Positions 1 to 6,110 of a stretch of DNA of 6,651 nucleotides are shown one piece after another. The stretch comes from Anthropogastromicrobium chipingensis_A (lineage in GTDB: Bacteria > Bacillota > Clostridia > Lachnospirales > Lachnospiraceae). How positions within the stretch are numbered: position 1 is the first letter of the stretch; each line of letters starts with the position of its first letter. The DNA is taken from assembly GCA_963605535.1 (NCBI GenBank), contig CAVCXB010000169.1, positions 1 through 6,651 of the forward strand, written 5' to 3'. Position numbers and translations under genes: made by a program. Below the pieces are notes generated by a model. That model was not told where the DNA came from, made no database searches, and saw nothing but the letters and a program-made list of their open reading frames with translations.

Positions 1-14
1 TTTTGAGGTGACAT

Positions 15-419
15 ATGATTGTATCTACCAGAGGGCGTTACGCCCTGCGCGTTATGATTGATATTGCTGAACATCCGAATGAACAATACATTCCATTAAA
101 ATCCATTGCCGCCAGACAGGGCATTTCCGAGAAATATCTGGAGAGCATTTTGAAGATTCTTGTGCAGGAGCACCTGCTTGAGGGAATGCGCGGCAAAGGC
201 GGCGGCTACCGCCTGACGATGGCTCCAGAGGAGTACACGATCGGACGCATTCTGCGTTTGACAGAGACGAGCCTTGAGCCTGTCAGCTGTATTGAGGATG
301 GCATGACGTCCTGCCCGAAGGCTTCGGAGTGCCGCACCATTGGGATGTGGATGAAGCTTGGGGAACTTGTGAACAATTATCTTGACAGCATTACATTAGC
401 AGACCTGCTTGCCCAGTGA
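15..419 (+). CDS. Rrf2-family transcriptional regulator, IscR-like, with three cysteines
   Basis: A 134-residue protein, the usual size for Rrf2 regulators, which are dimeric winged-helix DNA-binding proteins that often sense Fe-S status, cysteine supply or redox/NO stress. The N-terminus STRGRYALRVMIDIA is the family's opening helix. The helix-turn-helix lies at about residues 27-50, followed by the wing motif RGKGGGYRL (59-67). Cys92, Cys100 and Cys106 sit where IscR-type members bind an Fe-S cluster, but the spacing is C-X7-C-X5-C rather than the C-X5-C-X5-C of E. coli IscR. The ATG is preceded by GAGGTG (5-10) with a short 4-nt gap. The promoter lies left of the window, so operon partners on that side are unknown. 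Nothing follows on the same strand before the terminator at 402-441. Family assignment is firm; cluster binding is inferred from the cysteines, and the regulated genes are unknown. Confidence 0.93.
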   Translation: MIVSTRGRYALRVMIDIAEHPNEQYIPLKSIAARQGISEKYLESILKILVQEHLLEGMRGKGGGYRLTMAPEEYTIGRILRLTETSLEPVSCIEDGMTSCPKASECRTIGMWMKLGELVNNYLDSITLADLLAQ

Positions 420-441
420 TGGGCAGGCAGGTCCTTTTTTT
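402..441 (+). terminator. Rho-independent terminator overlapping the 3' end of the Rrf2 gene
   Basis: Arms 402-415 and 420-433 pair over 14 bp with a single G-U wobble (t409 with g427) around a GTGA tetraloop (416-419). Seven T follow at 435-441. The left arm is formed by the last coding bases of the Rrf2 gene, and the TGA stop (417-419) lies in the loop. The T-run is on the plus side only, so it ends plus-strand transcription and does not serve the convergent GH115 gene as a canonical terminator. Confidence 0.92.
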
Positions 442-450
442 AAGTATTTC

Positions 451-468
451 AATTTCAATTTCAATTTC
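451..468. repeat. Short tandem repeat, three copies of AATTTC
   Basis: Three exact hexamer copies stand at 451-456, 457-462 and 463-468, preceded by an imperfect copy (TATTTC, 445-450). They lie between the Rrf2 terminator and the inverted repeat at 472-518. No function is evident, and a slippage-prone spacer is the simplest reading. Confidence 0.7.
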
Positions 469-471
469 ACT

Positions 472-518
472 GTTCACGGAATCTGCTTTCACGAAGCGCC
501 GGTGAAGTGACCGTGAAC
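472..518. repeat. Nested inverted repeat just downstream of the GH115 stop codon
   Basis: Outer arms GTTCACGG (472-479) and CCGTGAAC (511-518) pair over 8 bp. An inner stem TTCAC (488-492)/GTGAA (502-506) closes a 9-nt loop. It begins 3 bases beyond the GH115 stop on that gene's strand, where a terminator would be expected. On the minus strand it is followed by AGTGAAATTG rather than a T-run, so it is not a canonical intrinsic terminator. It may stabilise the 3' end of the GH115 transcript or help Rho-type release. Confidence 0.5.
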
Positions 519-521
519 TAT

Positions 522-3500
522 TTATATCTTCTCGATCCGAATCTGGTTAATGCGAAGACGTGAGCTCAGGCTATAAACCGAAATTTCATGCTGTCCCTCT
601 GACAAGTCGCACTCCCATACAGGTGCCCACTTCCATACATGCTCGGAAGCATATTTCCAGAGCGAACGTCCGCCATACAGTTCTTTTTCCGGTACGATGG
701 CTCCATCAATTCCAACGGTGTAGTGAGAACTGTCGGTGCCCCACTGCCAGGTATGTACCCAGATGCAGTAGTGTCCACCCTCTGCCTGTACGGTAAAGCG
801 AAGGCTTGGTGCATCTGTTGCTGCCCAAGAGAAACCTTCCTCTTCGATGTACATTGCAAGGCCGGTCTCGCCATAGGACGGACTGTCGCAGTAGTTCCAC
901 GCGATGCCATCTGCGCTGTCATGCGCGGATGCAAATGCGGTTTGTGCGAGTGCAGATGCTGCGTCGATGGCGATAACACTGTCTGCCTCTGCTACCGGGC
1001 TTGCTGCCTTTGCTAAGATCTGCTGTGGAGTGATGATCGCAGGACTAGCTTCTGGACGAATGATGATATCGTCATCTGCCAGTGTATCTTTTGCTGCTGC
1101 GGATGGCAGATAGAGGACAGGGCGTGGCTCTGGTGTCACATCGCCGTACCAATGTGCGCAGTATGCATCCAGATTGATCTCGGTTGGAAGCAGTTCGTAT
1201 GCCGAACTTGTCGGATTCATGCCAAGGTTACTTCTTTCGTAGCCGCCATCAACAAGCTTAGCCGGGGCTTCTAGTGTCTGTGCCAACTGCTTTCCTGCTG
1301 CTGTCTTTGTATCGTAGAGAACAGCACGTGTGAAGGAAACATACGGATCAATCGCAGTGAAGGTAAGCTTATGAAGTCCTGCGGTAAGGTTCGGAATGCG
1401 TCTACTAAGCTTATCCACATTGTTTAAGATGTTGTGCTTCCAGTCGGCACGGTGCTCATCATTTGATTTTGACTCAAATACAAGCATTGCGCCGTTATCC
1501 ACAGAAATTCCGATGCGAAGATGACCAACGGAATTTAAGGTTGGGAAGCGATGCAGTTCTACTACAAGGTCACCATCCTGTGTCAGGTAGAATGGGCAGG
1601 ACCACTGTGCTCCGGCGGTCTTTGCTTCTAATAAGCTTCCCTGTGAACGACCAAGATGAGGGATGAGTTTCCAGCCTGCCTCATCAAGTTCAGATACGGC
1701 GGTTCCATTGCCTGCTTCGATAACGCATCGACCACTATCCTCGATTGCAACGTGTGCAGTCGAAGCCAACTTTGCCGCTTCTGCTGCTTGTTGTACACGA
1801 GCGTCTACTGCGTCGGTTTCATCGGTTACCGGAATTACAGCACTTCTTTGTGTACCGCTAAATACCGTGATTGTGCCGCGACGAACAAATGCTGACTGTG
1901 CATCATCAAATTCATCAGCAGATGCACTCTCAACGCTGACTGCTTCTGCTGATTTGGTCTGTGGTATTACGCTGAAAACGAAACGAGTTTCTTTTGTAAG
2001 TGTTCCTTCTGTCGGCAGCGCTCCGGCGATTGTAAGCCACTCTGGCATCTCGATCTTATACGGCAATGTGCCGTCTCCTGCATTTGCCAGCTCAATCCAC
2101 TTTGCGTTGCCGTGTGTGCTGTCGGTGAAGGTTAGTTCGCTTTGGTTGTTCCAACAGGTAACGATCATCTGATCGTTAACAGTGGTTAATGGTACGCGGC
2201 ATGCCGGATACATTGCGGTACGCGGCGGTGGGAAATCCTCTGGTGTTAAAATGCCATTCCATTTTCCGTTACTCATCACATGATTATAATAATATAGAAG
2301 CTTTCTGCGCGCTAAATCAAATGCATGGCTCTGATCGGTATAGCGCTTTGCGTCGCTGTTTTTTCCCTGTCTCATGCAAAGACGGCTACGGTCAGCATAG
2401 TAATACATGCCATTTGTAAAGTAGGCCGCCTGTACCTTCATCAGCACGAGCTGATAGAATGCGTCTTTCTCGGCAGCAGGCAAGGTCTCATAGATTGCCT
2501 CGATCTCGCTGCAAAGATGCTCATACTGGTGCATACGCTCTGCTGCCTCATCGCCAAATGCAGTCTGTGAGAAACAGTCATCATCCATATGCTCAAGCTT
2601 TCTGGCGTTGGTGAGCTGATCAAATTCAAGAAGAAGCGGAGCTAATTTTGCACCTGGCTGACCGGAGAACATGCGATCAAGCCATCTTGTCAGGAAAATA
2701 GTCTCGTCAAAGGTCTCAAGATCACGATGCGCATCCCCGTCTGCCTCCCATGCAAGTTTCGCGTAGAAGGAAAGCTGCTGCTCGATCGGCTTGATTGCGC
2801 CAAAGTTTGTAACCCATACCTTCTGAATGCCCTCTTTGTATGCCTTTAACAGCTCGTTTCTGGTGTGTGCCATCGGGATCGAGCAGAGAAACAGATACGA
2901 TGCTCCCGGCGGTGCCCAGTAGGAATTGTGGTAGTAAATGCCGTTTCCGCTCTTTCTTGCTTTTTCTTTCTCGCCAGGATAGCGGCGTACATAGCCGTAG
3001 TTATCGTTTGTCCAGATCAGCGTCAGATCTTCTGGTACCTTTAAGCCGTTGTCGTACAGCTCAAGCACTTCCTTATATGGCACGAAGATCTTCATCGGCT
3101 CTTTGTCCAATGTCTCCGAAAGAATCTCCTCCTGCGCTGCCATAACAGATTCAAGCAACTCGATCTTTGCCTTTAAGAGTGCCTCGCCAATCAGTCCTTC
3201 AAGTGATTTTGTCTCAAATCCGGAATCGTGAATGCCTCTCATGCCGACGGTATAGCTGACCTCGAAATCGCGGTTCTGCTCGACACTCTCGCGCCAATAT
3301 TCTTTCAGGATTTCACGGTTTCTTCCCGGAATGGAGAAATCATATTCGACGTCAGTGTAGCCCTTCTTTGCCAACCACGGTCTCCACTCGCGGTTGTTGC
3401 TTCGCATCAGCATATCGCAGTGGGAGGTTCCGACGACGATACCCATGCGGTCTGCAAGTGCGCCGTTTTCCTGCTTTAAGTTAAAGGAGTTGACGTGCAT

Positions 3501-4160
3501 TGCCGGCCAAATATAGTTGATCTTCAGACGAAGTAACAGTTCAAAAATCTTCTCGTAGGTCTTTACGCCGATGGTTTCTTCGCCCATATAACGCCATACC
3601 CAGTGTTCTAGTTCTTCCTCATCGTTAATAAAGATTCCTCTATACTCGACAGATGGATAATCTACTTTGCAAAAATTCTCTGGAATTACAGCCTCGCTTC
3701 TGCGGCGCACCAAAACATCGGCAAAGAAGTACCACGGCGATACGCCCAGCCACTCACAGAAATCATACATGCCGTAGATGGTTCCGCGGCGGTCGGTTCC
3801 TGCAATCAACAGTTCACCGTTCTTTTCCTGAATCAAAAAGGCTTCCTTGCGGTAGGTGCCATCCTCTGCCTGCATCTTCGCTATGTCTGCCTTTGCATCC
3901 AATTCTGCCAGATGTGCTACGGTTCCAACAAGAATGCGGATAACGTTTCCTGCACTCAGGCTTGCAGATGTATTTGCATGTTTATCTGCTGTGCCATTCT
4001 TGTCACCCGCTGGGTCGTCTGCCTTGCATACTGTCTCGACCACACTACAATTTAATGTGCGAATCAAATCGCGTCGCAGGTTCACAAGTGCAATCTTGAC
4101 CGCTTCGCTCTCTGCTTCGCTTGAGACCAGCTCAATCTTGCTGTATTCTCTGATCGTCAT
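522..4160 (-). CDS. GH115-family xylan alpha-1,2-(4-O-methyl)glucuronidase, cytoplasmic
   Basis: GH115 enzymes remove alpha-1,2-linked (4-O-methyl)glucuronic acid from xylan or xylo-oligosaccharides. From the proposed ATG the protein has 1212 residues, longer than most GH115 members as I recall them (about 800-1000). Order: N-terminal alpha/beta domain (1-165) with a low-complexity insert near 46-72; catalytic barrel (about 170-470) with YRGIFINDEEE (173-183), GTSHCDMLMR (244-253), YTVGMRGIHDSGF (303-315), WTNDNYGYVRR (383-393) and YYHNSYWAPPGASY (409-422); a helical domain to about 650 ending at FPPPRTAMYP; beta-rich C-terminal domains, the last from about 1035. No signal peptide or membrane segment is visible, so it probably acts on imported oligosaccharides. 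An in-frame GTG at 4181 would add seven residues, but GGAGGG (4168-4173) lies inside that extension, 7 nt before the ATG, so the ATG at 4160 is chosen. Family firm; substrate inferred. Confidence 0.93.
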   Translation of the reverse strand: MTIREYSKIELVSSEAESEAVKIALVNLRRDLIRTLNCSVVETVCKADDPAGDKNGTADKHANTSASLSAGNVIRILVGTVAHLAELDAKADIAKMQAEDGTYRKEAFLIQEKNGELLIAGTDRRGTIYGMYDFCEWLGVSPWYFFADVLVRRRSEAVIPENFCKVDYPSVEYRGIFINDEEELEHWVWRYMGEETIGVKTYEKIFELLLRLKINYIWPAMHVNSFNLKQENGALADRMGIVVGTSHCDMLMRSNNREWRPWLAKKGYTDVEYDFSIPGRNREILKEYWRESVEQNRDFEVSYTVGMRGIHDSGFETKSLEGLIGEALLKAKIELLESVMAAQEEILSETLDKEPMKIFVPYKEVLELYDNGLKVPEDLTLIWTNDNYGYVRRYPGEKEKARKSGNGIYYHNSYWAPPGASYLFLCSIPMAHTRNELLKAYKEGIQKVWVTNFGAIKPIEQQLSFYAKLAWEADGDAHRDLETFDETIFLTRWLDRMFSGQPGAKLAPLLLEFDQLTNARKLEHMDDDCFSQTAFGDEAAERMHQYEHLCSEIEAIYETLPAAEKDAFYQLVLMKVQAAYFTNGMYYYADRSRLCMRQGKNSDAKRYTDQSHAFDLARRKLLYYYNHVMSNGKWNGILTPEDFPPPRTAMYPACRVPLTTVNDQMIVTCWNNQSELTFTDSTHGNAKWIELANAGDGTLPYKIEMPEWLTIAGALPTEGTLTKETRFVFSVIPQTKSAEAVSVESASADEFDDAQSAFVRRGTITVFSGTQRSAVIPVTDETDAVDARVQQAAEAAKLASTAHVAIEDSGRCVIEAGNGTAVSELDEAGWKLIPHLGRSQGSLLEAKTAGAQWSCPFYLTQDGDLVVELHRFPTLNSVGHLRIGISVDNGAMLVFESKSNDEHRADWKHNILNNVDKLSRRIPNLTAGLHKLTFTAIDPYVSFTRAVLYDTKTAAGKQLAQTLEAPAKLVDGGYERSNLGMNPTSSAYELLPTEINLDAYCAHWYGDVTPEPRPVLYLPSAAAKDTLADDDIIIRPEASPAIITPQQILAKAASPVAEADSVIAIDAASALAQTAFASAHDSADGIAWNYCDSPSYGETGLAMYIEEEGFSWAATDAPSLRFTVQAEGGHYCIWVHTWQWGTDSSHYTVGIDGAIVPEKELYGGRSLWKYASEHVWKWAPVWECDLSEGQHEISVYSLSSRLRINQIRIEKI

Positions 4161-4167
4161 GTTTTCT

Positions 4168-4173
4168 CCCTCC
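4168..4173 (-). promoter_or_regulatory. Ribosome binding site that decides the GH115 start
   Basis: GGAGGG on the minus strand stands 7 nt before the ATG at 4160. It lies within the stretch that would be coding if the upstream GTG at 4181 were used. That GTG has no purine-rich site at a normal distance, so the ATG is preferred. Confidence 0.85.
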
Positions 4174-4262
4174 GTTTTCACGACAATTCAATTCCATTTG
4201 CAACAAGCGCAGCGAAAACAGCGCTGTGGAACTTGAATCGTTACTCGTTTTTTTCTACCGCC

Positions 4263-4291
4263 ATCTTACAATAGTACTTTCAAAAAGGCAA
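4263..4291 (-). promoter_or_regulatory. Candidate sigma-A promoter for the GH115 gene
   Basis: On the minus strand, TTGCCT (4291-4286; 4/6 to consensus) and TAAGAT (4268-4263; 4/6) are separated by exactly 17 nt. Transcription would begin near 4256 and leave a leader of about 95 nt. That leader contains the perfect 8-bp palindrome CAGCGCTG (4219-4226). The match is moderate, and other weak hexamers exist in this AT-rich stretch. Confidence 0.4.
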
Positions 4292-4298
4292 GCATGTA

Positions 4299-4327
4299 TT
4301 GACAGCAAAAAGGTGATATTTTAAAAT
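4299..4327 (+). promoter_or_regulatory. Strong sigma-A promoter for the CE8 esterase gene
   Basis: The -35 box TTGACA (4299-4304) is a perfect consensus. A 17-nt spacer leads to the -10 box TAAAAT (4322-4327), 5/6 to consensus. Transcription should begin near 4334, giving a leader of about 44 nt. The inverted repeat at 4335-4355 begins at the predicted start site, where a bound repressor would block initiation. This promoter overlaps the leftward candidate at 4263-4291 closely enough for joint control. Confidence 0.8.
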
Positions 4328-4334
4328 GCCAGTA

Positions 4335-4355
4335 TGGTACAAATTTTTACTACCA
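4335..4355. promoter_or_regulatory. Operator-like inverted repeat at the CE8 start site
   Basis: TGGTA (4335-4339) and TACCA (4351-4355) form a dyad over 21 bases, with 14 of the 20 non-central positions symmetric. It sits at about +1 to +21 relative to the predicted start of transcription. Position and symmetry suit a repressor operator, for example for a LacI-type sugar regulator, but no regulator gene of that kind is in the window. The core is AT-rich, so chance is possible. Confidence 0.35.
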
Positions 4356-4362
4356 AAACGAG

Positions 4363-4368
4363 AAAGGA
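4363..4368 (+). promoter_or_regulatory. Ribosome binding site that decides the CE8 start
   Basis: AAAGGA abuts an ATG at 4369 with no spacing, which does not suit initiation there. It lies 9 nt before the in-frame ATG at 4378. The latter start gives a protein beginning MITINAGQN, which matches the usual beginning of the CE8 beta-helix. Confidence 0.75.
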
Positions 4369-4377
4369 ATGACGAGT

Positions 4378-5307
4378 ATGATTACAATAAATGCCGGACA
4401 AAACACAACGTATCCACAGATTTCAGATGCGATTGAGGCGGCAAAGGCGTACGCACCGCAACCCGTTACGATCCATATCGCATCGGGGCGCTATTATGAA
4501 AAATTGACAGTCACCCAGCCACATGTCACGTTAGAGGGTGAGGATGCCACGACTACGATTTTGACCTATGATGACTATGCACGAGAAATCATGCCAGATG
4601 GCATCAAAAGGGGAACGTTTCGCACGTATACACTGTTTTTGGATGCAGCTGACATTACCCTTCGTGGGCTAACCGTTGAGAATGCTGCCGGACCAGGCAA
4701 AGAAGTCGGTCAAGCGATTGCGCTGTACGCAGAGGGCGAGGGCATCCGCGTGGAGAGCTGTCGTCTACTCGGCAGTCAGGATACATTGTTTACTGGTCCG
4801 CTGCCAGAAAAAGAAAAAGAGCCCGGCGGATTTCGCGGGCCGAAGGAATTTGCTCCACGTATCAATGGAAGGCAATATTATAAGGATACGTATATCTGCG
4901 GCGGCGTAGACTTTATCTTTGGAAGTGCCACCGCATACTTTGAGAATTGTACACTTGAGTCACTGGCAGAGGGCGGCGGCTATGTGACAGCTGGTTCCTC
5001 CCCAGCGGGACAAACCTACGGCTACATCTTCAATCATTGCCGCTTTATCGGAAGCGAACCACACACCTGCTACCTTGGCCGCCCATGGCGCGAATATGCC
5101 AAAGTGGTGATTCTAAACTCCGAGATTGGCGATCACATCCGCTCAGAAGGCTGGCATGACTGGGGAAAGACCGATGCACACGACACCGTATACTTTGCAG
5201 AATACAAAAATTTCGGTCCCGGTGCCGCCGGTACACGCCCATCCTGGACGCATACACTGACCGACACAGAGGCCGAACATTATACGTATTCTTCTGTTTT
5301 TAAATAA
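4378..5307 (+). CDS. CE8-family pectin methylesterase (pectinesterase), cytoplasmic
   Basis: CE8 enzymes hydrolyse methyl esters of galacturonate residues in pectin or oligogalacturonides, releasing methanol. From the ATG at 4378 the protein has 309 residues and folds as a right-handed beta-helix. Family blocks appear in order: GRYYEKLTV (37-45), GLTVENAAG (97-105), QAIALY with Gln112, GSQDTLF with the acid/base Asp135, GGVDFIFGSA with the nucleophile Asp178, and YLGRPW with the substrate-binding Arg235 and Trp237. All expected catalytic residues are present. There is an insertion of about 24 residues (roughly 139-162, with PEKEKEPGGF and GPKEFAPR) between the QDTLF block and YYKDTYI. No signal peptide is visible, so imported short methylated oligosaccharides are the likely substrate. 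It is transcribed divergently from GH115, suggesting joint response to plant cell-wall sugars. An in-frame ATG at 4369 is less likely as start. Confidence 0.94.
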   Translation: MITINAGQNTTYPQISDAIEAAKAYAPQPVTIHIASGRYYEKLTVTQPHVTLEGEDATTTILTYDDYAREIMPDGIKRGTFRTYTLFLDAADITLRGLTVENAAGPGKEVGQAIALYAEGEGIRVESCRLLGSQDTLFTGPLPEKEKEPGGFRGPKEFAPRINGRQYYKDTYICGGVDFIFGSATAYFENCTLESLAEGGGYVTAGSSPAGQTYGYIFNHCRFIGSEPHTCYLGRPWREYAKVVILNSEIGDHIRSEGWHDWGKTDAHDTVYFAEYKNFGPGAAGTRPSWTHTLTDTEAEHYTYSSVFK

Positions 5308-5384
5308 AAACTTATTTTTCTTTTGTGCATATGCTATTCTTAATACAGTAGTTCACTGGATGGAAATAATCATCATTGACCAAC

Positions 5385-5416
5385 AAAAAACCTGCTCCCT
5401 CGGGAACAGGCTTTTT
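5385..5416. terminator. Bidirectional Rho-independent terminator between CE8 and the kinase-like gene
   Basis: Arms CCTGCTCC (5391-5398) and GGAACAGG (5403-5410) form an 8-bp stem with one internal C/A mismatch and a 4-nt loop. Six A (5385-5390) precede it and five T (5412-5416) follow, so a T-run appears after the stem on either strand. It lies 77 nt after the CE8 stop and 24 nt after the kinase-like gene's stop, and so ends both convergent transcripts. Nothing else is recognised in 5308-5384. Confidence 0.9.
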
Positions 5417-5439
5417 GTCTTTTCTTATTTCTTTTCTTC

Positions 5440-6042
5440 TTATTTAAATTCTTTTCTACGTCTGTCTATGTACTCAATAAGTGCCTGAGCAGTCTCATCA
5501 ATACCCAGCTTGCTGCTGTTAATGCTCAGATCATAGGTTCTTGAGTCGCCCCACTTATCCTTACAGAAATAGTTATGATACTGCTTTCTGTATTTATCGT
5601 GGCGCTCCATCTTAAACTGTGCCTCGCGCTCGGACAGCTCATACACTTCCATAACACGCTGACACTTTGTCTCACGATCACCAAGAACAAATAACGAGAT
5701 TACGTTTGGACGATCGCCAAGAACGGTCTCAGCACATCTTCCGACTACGATGAAGGACTCGCCTGCATCGGCTCTCTTCTTCAGATAGTCAAACTGCAAA
5801 CATGCGACATTCTCCTCTGCGGAACTGGAAAATCCATTCTGGCTTCTGGAAAACAAAAGTCTTCTCGGCTTCTCATCGTAGTGTCTTAAGTCCTCTACGT
5901 TTACATTCATTTCGGCTGCGACTGCATCCAACAGATTATGATCGTACAGCTTAATGCCATAATGCTCGGCCAACTGCACGCCAATGGCATGACCGCCGCT
6001 TCCAAACTCACGTCCTAATGTAATGATCAATTGCTCCTTCAT
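5440..6042 (-). CDS. Cytidylate-kinase-like family P-loop protein
   Basis: A 200-residue protein of the cytidylate-kinase-like group common in Clostridia and related to, but distinct from, Cmk. It starts IITLGREFGSGGHAIG, a P-loop (about 10-17) of the GREFGSGG type, followed by YDHNLL (33-38), FIVVGRCAETVL (97-108) for the core strand and helix, and RHDKYRKQYHNYF (148-160) plus YDLSINSSKLG (170-180) for the lid and C-terminal part. The expected activity is ATP-dependent nucleotide phosphorylation in the cytoplasm, but substrates of this subgroup are uncertain, so CMP kinase activity should not be assumed. AAGGAGGG (6050-6057) lies 7 nt before the ATG at 6042, fixing the start. It follows the permease fragment on the same strand after a 397-base gap, so it is probably a separate transcription unit, ended by the terminator at 5385-5416. 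Confidence 0.9.
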   Translation of the reverse strand: MKEQLIITLGREFGSGGHAIGVQLAEHYGIKLYDHNLLDAVAAEMNVNVEDLRHYDEKPRRLLFSRSQNGFSSSAEENVACLQFDYLKKRADAGESFIVVGRCAETVLGDRPNVISLFVLGDRETKCQRVMEVYELSEREAQFKMERHDKYRKQYHNYFCKDKWGDSRTYDLSINSSKLGIDETAQALIEYIDRRRKEFK

Positions 6043-6064
6043 AACAAAACCCTCCTTGCAAATA

Positions 6065-6076
6065 AAACCTAGGTTT
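6065..6076. repeat. Perfect 12-bp palindrome in the leader of the kinase-like gene
   Basis: AAACCTAGGTTT is an exact palindrome 8 nt upstream of the ribosome binding site (6050-6057). It becomes an 18-bp palindrome (AATAAACCTAGGTTTATT) if one A in the left arm is looped out. It shares the CCTAGG core with the hairpins at 6096-6115 and 6366-6386. It could be an operator or a short leader hairpin near the ribosome binding site. Confidence 0.6.
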
Positions 6077-6080
6077 ATTA

Positions 6081-6110
6081 TCTGACCTGACTTAACCTAG
6101 AGGCAAGCCT
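6081..6110 (-). promoter_or_regulatory. Weak candidate promoter for the kinase-like gene
   Basis: On the minus strand, GATAAT (6086-6081; 5/6 to the -10 consensus) is preceded by TTGCCT (6110-6105; 4/6) with an 18-nt spacer. The start of transcription would fall at about 6074, inside the palindrome at 6065-6076. The -35 hexamer lies in the loop and arm of the hairpin at 6096-6115, so terminator and promoter would overlap. The match is weak enough to be chance. Confidence 0.3.

Noticed and set aside
1663..2172. A 169-codon open frame on the plus strand inside the GH115 gene, with several smaller ones across 560-4236
   Set aside because: They lie antisense to a clear GH115 coding frame, lack ribosome binding sites and resemble no family. 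Codon bias of the real gene explains them.
4161..4181. GTG at 4181 as the GH115 start
   Set aside because: The strong GGAGGG at 4168-4173 falls inside that extension and is spaced correctly for the ATG at 4160.
5045..5257. A 70-codon minus-strand frame inside the CE8 gene
   Set aside because: It is a shadow of the conserved CE8 C-terminal coding region and shows no start signal.
5320..5384. A plus-strand promoter suggested by TTGTGC and TAATAC after the CE8 gene
   Set aside because: The spacing is about 12-15 nt, too short, and a terminator follows at once with no plus-strand gene beyond.
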